In this document: one piece after another, positions 59,191-64,000 of the stretch
How positions within the stretch are numbered: position 1 is the stretch's first letter
How the letters are laid out: each line of letters opens with the position of its first letter
Assembly (NCBI GenBank): GCA_945896675.1
Contig: CAMDEM010000005.1
Span: 1-64,000, forward strand
Length of the DNA: 64,000 bases
Reading direction: 5' to 3'
DNA from: Cyanobium sp. NIES-981
Lineage (GTDB): Bacteria > Cyanobacteriota > Cyanobacteriia > PCC-6307 > Cyanobiaceae
Translations under genes and position numbers: made by a program
The notes under the pieces: model-generated
Database searches by the model: none
Told to the model about the DNA's origin: nothing
What the model saw: the letters and a program-made list of their open reading frames with translations, nothing else

Positions 59191-60353
59191 GCCAGTCCCT
59201 CAAACCGCCCACCCCTCCCTGGGATGTGGTCGTTGTTGGCGGCGGGGCTGCCGGCGCAGCTGCCGCCTTCCACCTCGCCAAGGGCGGACGCTCGGTGGTG
59301 GTGCTCGAACAGCAACGCTTGCCCCGCAGCAAACCCTGTGGTGGCGGCATGGCCGCATCGGTGCAGCGGCTTTTTCCCTTCGATCTGAGTCCTGCCGTTG
59401 ACTCGGTGATCGAACAGGTGCGCTTCAGCTGGTGCCTGGCGGATCCGGTTACGGCGGTCCTGCCGGGGGATGCCCCCTTTTGGATCGTTCGCCGCACCGT
59501 GCTCGATGCCTACCTAATCGAGCACGCCAAGGCTGCGGGTGCCACCGTTGTCGAAGCCACCACGGTGCTATCGGCCGCCCGCGAAGGCGACCATTGGCTC
59601 GTTCGAAGCGAAGCCGGCGACTACCGCAGCCGGGCTGTGGTGATTGCCGATGGATCGGGCTCCCAGTTGGCAGCACAGCTGGGGCTGGGGCCCGCGAAAC
59701 CCCGGTTTGCCTCCACCGTGTCGGTGGATCTGGAGGGCCCGGTGGCCGAAAAACACACGGCCTACTTTGAATTTGGCTTGGTCCGCCATGGCTTTTGCTG
59801 GGCCTTCCCGAGGGAAGGGGGCTACAGCATTGGAGTGGGCACCTTTATTGGCCGCGAGGCCGCCGATAGCGATGCAGTGCTGTCCCAACTGCTCCCCAGC
59901 CTTGGCTTTCCCGCCGATGCTGGCCAGCGGCGCTCCGGCCAGCTGCGGATTTGGGATGGGCACCATGCCCTCCATGGCAGCGGCCCAACGGCAGGGGCCG
60001 TGGCCATTGGCGATGCGGCCTCCCTCTGCGATCCATTCCTAGCCGAAGGGCTGAGGCCCGCCCTGCTCAGCGGCTGCCGGGCCGCCACAGCTCTCGAGCG
60101 TTGGCTGGGCGGGGATGCCAAGGCGCTGGAGGACTACAGCACCCAAATGAAACGCGAATGGGGCGATTCGATGGCCTGGGGCAAGCGCATCGCCCAGGTC
60201 TTCTATCGCCTGCCGAAGGTGGGCTATCAACTGGGGGTCAAGCGCCCTACGGCACCCCAGCGCATTGGCCAAATCCTCTCGGGCGACATGGGCTACGGCG
60301 ACATCGCCCAACGGGTGATCAAGCGACTCCTATTTCAACGGAAGGGGGCCTAG
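59187..60353 (+). CDS. Geranylgeranyl reductase family FAD oxidoreductase
   Basis: 388 residues. N-terminal FAD-binding [31 protein letters not shown], then [18 protein letters not shown] and [20 protein letters not shown] (second FAD motif). Related to ChlP, which saturates the geranylgeranyl tail of chlorophyll, but shorter and divergent; cyanobacteria carry a paralogue. It may act on another isoprenoid. The start TTG overlaps the frr stop; no ATG upstream of the FAD motif. Its end overlaps the cNMP gene by four bases. Confidence 0.82.
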   Translation: MSQSLKPPTPPWDVVVVGGGAAGAAAAFHLAKGGRSVVVLEQQRLPRSKPCGGGMAASVQRLFPFDLSPAVDSVIEQVRFSWCLADPVTAVLPGDAPFWIVRRTVLDAYLIEHAKAAGATVVEATTVLSAAREGDHWLVRSEAGDYRSRAVVIADGSGSQLAAQLGLGPAKPRFASTVSVDLEGPVAEKHTAYFEFGLVRHGFCWAFPREGGYSIGVGTFIGREAADSDAVLSQLLPSLGFPADAGQRRSGQLRIWDGHHALHGSGPTAGAVAIGDAASLCDPFLAEGLRPALLSGCRAATALERWLGGDAKALEDYSTQMKREWGDSMAWGKRIAQVFYRLPKVGYQLGVKRPTAPQRIGQILSGDMGYGDIAQRVIKRLLFQRKGA

Positions 60354-60727
60354 CCCTTTGTGCAGTCCTTGAGCTGGCGCAGCCGTTGATCAATCGAGCC
60401 CAGCAGCTCGATGGCAAACATCGGCGATTCCTGCACGGCAAACAGGAATTTCTCCCGGTTCATCCGCAGGATTTTGCAGCGGCTGAGGGCCTTGGCATTG
60501 CCATAGCGGCGGTGTTCGCTGGTCACCAAAGCTCCGGCGCCAAACACGTCGCCGGCATTGATCTGCTCCTGGCCCTGGTCGCCATTCCAGCTGAGTTCCA
60601 CGGACCCCTCAAGCAGGCCGAACATGCAGTTGCCCGACTCCCCGGAGGCAAAGATCAGCTCCCCTTCCTCGACGGTGATCACCTCACCGGTGCTGGCGAG
60701 GGCGCGCATGGTGTCGAGGGCATTCAT
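60350..60727 (-). CDS. Stand-alone cyclic-nucleotide-binding domain protein
   Basis: 125 residues, a single Crp-type cNMP-binding beta barrel: VITVEEGELIFASGESGNCM, LLEGSVELSWNG, INAGDVFGAGALVTSEHRRY and KILRMNREKFLFAVQESPMF. There is no DNA-binding or kinase domain. The phosphate-binding GE-R-A signature is altered (GDVFGAGAL), so nucleotide binding is uncertain. The ATG at 60727 is used; a TTG at 60733 opens the frame. Could act as a small regulatory subunit. Confidence 0.75.
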   Translation of the reverse strand: MNALDTMRALASTGEVITVEEGELIFASGESGNCMFGLLEGSVELSWNGDQGQEQINAGDVFGAGALVTSEHRRYGNAKALSRCKILRMNREKFLFAVQESPMFAIELLGSIDQRLRQLKDCTKG

Positions 60728-60754
60728 CAGCAACGGGGAGTAATGGGGGAATCT

Positions 60755-60763
60755 TTATCCACA
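60755..60763 (+). promoter_or_regulatory. Perfect DnaA box TTATCCACA
   Basis: One exact match to the strong DnaA box lies in the 44-base gap between the cNMP-binding gene and the end of the transaldolase gene. No second box was noticed nearby, so it is not an origin; it could be a DnaA titration or regulatory site. Confidence 0.4.
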
Positions 60764-60777
60764 GAGCCCAACCAAGG

Positions 60778-61950
60778 TCAAGGGGTAGGGAAGCCCAAGG
60801 CGGCGCCGAGGCCTGCTTGCACATCCGTGGGCATCAGCCTGCCATCCTGATCGGTATCGAGGGCATCGAAGACCGCATCGCTACCCAACCATTCCTCGCG
60901 GCTGATGCAGCCATCGCCATCAAGGTCATTGAGCAGAAGTATTTCGTGTACCGCGTGGCCGAAGGCGGCCCCCCCTTCTAGTTGGGCAAGGCGGTGGGCG
61001 AGCTGGGCCTCCAGGGTTTCGATGGCCTTGGTGAACCCTCGGATGCCCTCGTCCAGCTTTTCCGTTGCCATGGTGTCGGCGTGCAGCATCGCCCGGAAGG
61101 CCACCTCATCGAGGTGAATCTGCTCCTGGGTGGGCTTGGGATCAAAGGAGTTGAGCTTGCGATCCAATTCCCCCTCGGTTTGCCGCAGTTGGTCGAGCAA
61201 GCCTGGTGAAATGGTGAGCAAATCGCATCCCGCCAGCTCGATGATTTCGTCGGTGTTGCGGAAACTCGCCCCCATCACCTCGGTTTTGTAGCCATAGGTT
61301 TTGAAATAGTTGAAGATCTGGCTCACGGAAAGCACGCCGGGATCTTCCGGTCCTGGATAACTCGATCGGCCGGTGCTTTTCTTGAACCAGTCCAGAATTC
61401 GCCCCACAAATGGGGAAATCAGGGTCACCCCTGCTTCAGCACAGGCGACAGCCTGGGCAAAGCCAAAGAGCAGGGTGAGGTTGCAATGGATGCCCTCGCG
61501 CTCCAGTTTTTCAGCGGCCTTGATGCCTTCCCAGGTGGAAGCAATTTTGATCAATACCCGATCGGTGCCAATCCCGGCCATCCGATACAAACCAATCAGC
61601 TTGCGAGCCTTTGCGATGGTGGCTTCGGTGTCGTAACTGAGGCGCGCATCCACCTCGGTTGAGACCCGACCCGGCACGATCTTGAGAATCTCCTTACCAA
61701 AGGTGACGCAAATTTCATCCAAGGCCTCCCGCACCACCTGCTCGGCAGAGGCATCGGCTCCCATCACATCGCGACTTTCCTTCAAGGAACGGTCGATCAA
61801 ATCTTGATAGGTTGGAATCTGGGCCGCGGCCAAGATCAGGGATGGATTGGTGGTGGCGTCGCGGGGGGTGAACTGCTTGATCGCGTCGATGTCTCCGGTA
61901 TCGGCCACCACCACGGTCATGGCGGCGAGTTGATCGAGCAGATTGGCCAT
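60778..61950 (-). CDS. tal: Transaldolase with C-terminal EF-hand pair
   Basis: 390 residues. Residues 1-~320 are transaldolase: [45 protein letters not shown] with Schiff-base Lys135, and [31 protein letters not shown]. It links glycolysis and the pentose phosphate pathway. Residues 335-390 add two EF-hand loops, [12 protein letters not shown] (342-353) and [12 protein letters not shown] (365-376), with Asp/Asp/Asp...Glu or Asp ligands, so Ca2+ binding is plausible. The fusion occurs in other picocyanobacteria. Confidence 0.94.
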   Translation of the reverse strand: MANLLDQLAAMTVVVADTGDIDAIKQFTPRDATTNPSLILAAAQIPTYQDLIDRSLKESRDVMGADASAEQVVREALDEICVTFGKEILKIVPGRVSTEVDARLSYDTEATIAKARKLIGLYRMAGIGTDRVLIKIASTWEGIKAAEKLEREGIHCNLTLLFGFAQAVACAEAGVTLISPFVGRILDWFKKSTGRSSYPGPEDPGVLSVSQIFNYFKTYGYKTEVMGASFRNTDEIIELAGCDLLTISPGLLDQLRQTEGELDRKLNSFDPKPTQEQIHLDEVAFRAMLHADTMATEKLDEGIRGFTKAIETLEAQLAHRLAQLEGGAAFGHAVHEILLLNDLDGDGCISREEWLGSDAVFDALDTDQDGRLMPTDVQAGLGAALGFPTP

Positions 61951-62097
61951 CGGCGTGCAGTTGGGGCATACCCCTTGGTGTTGTCACGCTAGCCAGTGCC
62001 CTGGGCAAAGCCCTCCTGCCTTGGCCAAGCTTGAGGGAACGCCAACAAAAGGGACGTCCACCCAGGGAAGGTCAACAAAACGACCAGCCCAAGCCCC

Positions 62098-63948
62098 CTA
62101 ACCGCGCAAAGCCGCAGGGGGCTTGGCGGAGATGGGCAGTTTTGTGGGCACCGACGGGGCGATGCGCTGGAGCACGAGCAACGCCTCGATGATCTGCTTG
62201 GCCACGGGGACAGCCACCGTGGATCCATAGGCATTGCCGCCCTGGGGTTCATCCACGACGACCAGAACCACATAGCGGGGATCATCAATGGGGAGATGGG
62301 CCACGAAACTGCAGATCCGGGCCCCCGGGATGTAGACGCCCCTTTCGGCCTTTTGGGCGGTACCGGTCTTACCCCCGATGCGATATCCCGGAATGCGGGC
62401 ACCCTTGCCGCTGCCCTTTTCCACCACACTCTCCATCCAGCGCATCACCGTTTGGGTAACCCCTGGATCAAGCAGGGGAACCCCACTGTTGGGGGCCGGG
62501 CTGGCAAGGGCATCTCCGGAGCGCAGCCCCCGGGTGATGTGGGGGCTCACCAAGCGTCCGCCATTGGCGAGCATGGCGTGCAATTGCAGCAGTTTCAACG
62601 GCGTGAGGGAGAAGCCCTGGCCGAAGGAAGCCACCGCCGATTCGATCGGTTGGCCCACGAAATCGGCCTTGGTCTTCAGCTCTCCGGCCACGGCGCCTGG
62701 CAGGTCGGTGTCGGGCGTGGCATCGATGCCAAAGGTGCGCATCCATTGCCAAAAGCGATCCCGCTTGACGTGCTTCATGGCCTGGACCATGCCGATGTTG
62801 CTCGAAACCTGAAGCAAGGTGGGGAAATCAATCACCCCATTGCCCTTACGGTCGTGGTTGAAGATCGGCCAACCGCCAATCGAGAGGCGGCCGTTATCGA
62901 TCACCTTGCCGTTGGGATCAATGGCCCGCTCCTGCAGGGCAATCGCCAAATTGATCGGCTTGAAGGTGGAGCCTGGTTCGTAGAGGTCTTGCACCGACCA
63001 CTCGCGGAACAGCCCCGGCTTGAACTTCCAGAAGGTGTTGGGGTTGTAGGTGGGGGTGGAGGCGAGGGCGAGGATTTCGCCGTTGCGCACATCCATCACC
63101 AGGGCAGCCCCGCGCTTGGCATGCCATTGCTTCACCTGTTGGATGAGGGCCTGTTGGGCCACCTGTTGCAGCCGGGCATCCAGGGTGAGCTGCAGGCGCA
63201 GGTCATCGCCATAGAGGGAGCCCGCTGACAGGCCTGCCGGCAGGGGGGTGCCATCGGCGCCCCGCAACATGCGCAGCGGGGTCTCATGGCGCTTGAGATC
63301 CCTGTTTCGGCTTTGCTCGAGCCCGGCCTGGGGAACTCTCTCGAGGTTCAAGAAGCCGACCACATTGGCGAACAGACTCCCCTGGGGATAGATCCGATGG
63401 GGGTAGGCCTCCAAATCCAGGCCGCTAATCCCCAAGGCCCTCACCCGACCGGCGGTTTCCGGATCAAGGTCGGTGGCCAACTTGACACCGCTGCGCTTGC
63501 TCGCCATGGCCGAGAGCAGGGTGGTCTTGGGCACCGCCAAGACGCCCGCCAGCTTGGTGGCCACGTCCTGGGCTGGACGAACCTTCAGGGGGGCATCGCC
63601 TGGGAAGTTGAAATAGCGGGGATGGGCCCAAAGGGTGAAGCGCTCCTCATCGAGGGCCACGAGGCTGCCGGTGCGGTCAACGATCGTGCGGCGCTCACCG
63701 ATGGGATTAATCGACTTGGTTTGGATCGAGCGGGCCCGGGCTTCGAGGTTGCCCCCCTCCACCAATTGGAGCCAAGCGAGCCTGATGCCAAGCCCGCCCA
63801 ACCCGGCGCACAGCAACAAATAAACGGCGATGAGCCGTCTGGCTGGCACTGGCTGCAGCGCCAAAACCCGATGGTCCTGGCGAGGCCCCTTTGGCGCCCT
63901 AGGGCGGCGGCTGGCTCGAACGGGAGGTGCGGGAGGTCGGGGCGCCAT
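62098..63948 (-). CDS. ftsI: Penicillin-binding protein 2 (FtsI type)
   Basis: 616 residues. N-terminal basic cytoplasmic part (rich in Pro/Arg, 1-35), one membrane helix (about 38-58), dimerisation domain with RRTIVDRTGSLVALDEERFT, then the transpeptidase domain: DLYEPGSTFKPINLAIA (active-site Ser, STFK), SSNIGMVQAMKH (SxN), and GGKTGTAQKAE (KTG). It crosslinks septal peptidoglycan. It is convergent in direction with nothing; 147 bases separate its stop from the transaldolase start. Beyond its start the window holds 52 bases with no gene. Confidence 0.93.
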   Translation of the reverse strand: MAPRPPAPPVRASRRPRAPKGPRQDHRVLALQPVPARRLIAVYLLLCAGLGGLGIRLAWLQLVEGGNLEARARSIQTKSINPIGERRTIVDRTGSLVALDEERFTLWAHPRYFNFPGDAPLKVRPAQDVATKLAGVLAVPKTTLLSAMASKRSGVKLATDLDPETAGRVRALGISGLDLEAYPHRIYPQGSLFANVVGFLNLERVPQAGLEQSRNRDLKRHETPLRMLRGADGTPLPAGLSAGSLYGDDLRLQLTLDARLQQVAQQALIQQVKQWHAKRGAALVMDVRNGEILALASTPTYNPNTFWKFKPGLFREWSVQDLYEPGSTFKPINLAIALQERAIDPNGKVIDNGRLSIGGWPIFNHDRKGNGVIDFPTLLQVSSNIGMVQAMKHVKRDRFWQWMRTFGIDATPDTDLPGAVAGELKTKADFVGQPIESAVASFGQGFSLTPLKLLQLHAMLANGGRLVSPHITRGLRSGDALASPAPNSGVPLLDPGVTQTVMRWMESVVEKGSGKGARIPGYRIGGKTGTAQKAERGVYIPGARICSFVAHLPIDDPRYVVLVVVDEPQGGNAYGSTVAVPVAKQIIEALLVLQRIAPSVPTKLPISAKPPAALRG

Positions 63949-64000
63949 TCAGTGGCCGATCAATAGCCGGAGCGGATCGGAGCCATTTGGATGCTGGTGA

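Overview
The window comes from the chromosome of an alpha-cyanobacterium, most like a freshwater or euryhaline Cyanobium/Synechococcus picocyanobacterium. The evidence is a complete alpha-carboxysome locus with Form IA RuBisCO, SbtA/SbtB, an NDH-1 CO2-uptake module, light-dependent protochlorophyllide reductase, PsaM, a CRR6-type NDH factor, the alkane genes aar/ado, and compact GC-rich coding throughout. Genus placement is inference; no rRNA is present.

Layout. (1) 1-2.7 kb is a small accessory island abutting the 3' end of tRNA-Pro(UGG). It holds a chain of four overlapping unknown minus-strand ORFs, several tiny membrane or secreted peptides, a lipoprotein gene broken by an in-frame TAG, and a cluster of four TGCCGTCA octamers beside the tRNA that looks like a recombinase arm-site array. 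(2) 2.8-14.2 kb: ridA, a pentameric ligand-gated ion channel homologue and gloB in one direction; hisG with an ABC exporter; a hydrolase, a Ycf52-type acetyltransferase and a bestrophin; paired TIGR04282/TIGR04283 glycosyltransferases coupled to an HtrA-like lipoprotein protease; dnaA. (3) 14.2-30.4 kb is a CO2-concentrating supercluster on the minus strand. In transcription order it reads csoS1D, (rdgB on the plus strand), sbtA, sbtB, csoS1, cbbL, cbbS, csoS2, csoSCA, csoS4A, csoS4B, csoS1E, a ferritin-like gene, ndhF4, ndhD4, chpX and an acRAF-type pterin-dehydratase-like gene. Bicarbonate import and its PII-like regulator, the shell, RuBisCO with its scaffold and assembly factor, carbonic anhydrase and CO2 hydration lie side by side. 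(4) 30.5-46.4 kb: por, psaM, crr6, a TauE exporter, a lipoate ligase, a site-2 protease, trpF, folE, an SDR, accA, aar, ado, a creatininase-family gene, an S1-domain protein coupled to Tab2, pgeF, and a cyAbrB regulator with a palindrome at its start. (5) 46.4-64 kb is housekeeping: a FAD oxidoreductase, PEP synthase, ilvB, an M23 peptidase, hemH with a Hlip tail, an orphan tyrosine recombinase, cobO, pyrH-frr-GGR paralogue, a cNMP-binding protein, transaldolase with EF hands, and PBP2.

The most unusual items are the tRNA-Pro island with its octamer cluster, the ligand-gated channel between gloB and ridA, the near-identity of the BMC domains of csoS1 and csoS1E (about 3 differences in 87 residues, suggesting gene conversion), the 23-bp tandem repeat running through the rdgB stop codon, and a strong terminator hairpin built into the last codons of the gene at 30506-30994. 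Several genes below 60 codons were read directly from the sequence (psaM and island peptides). All functional calls are by eye from motifs; no database search was run.
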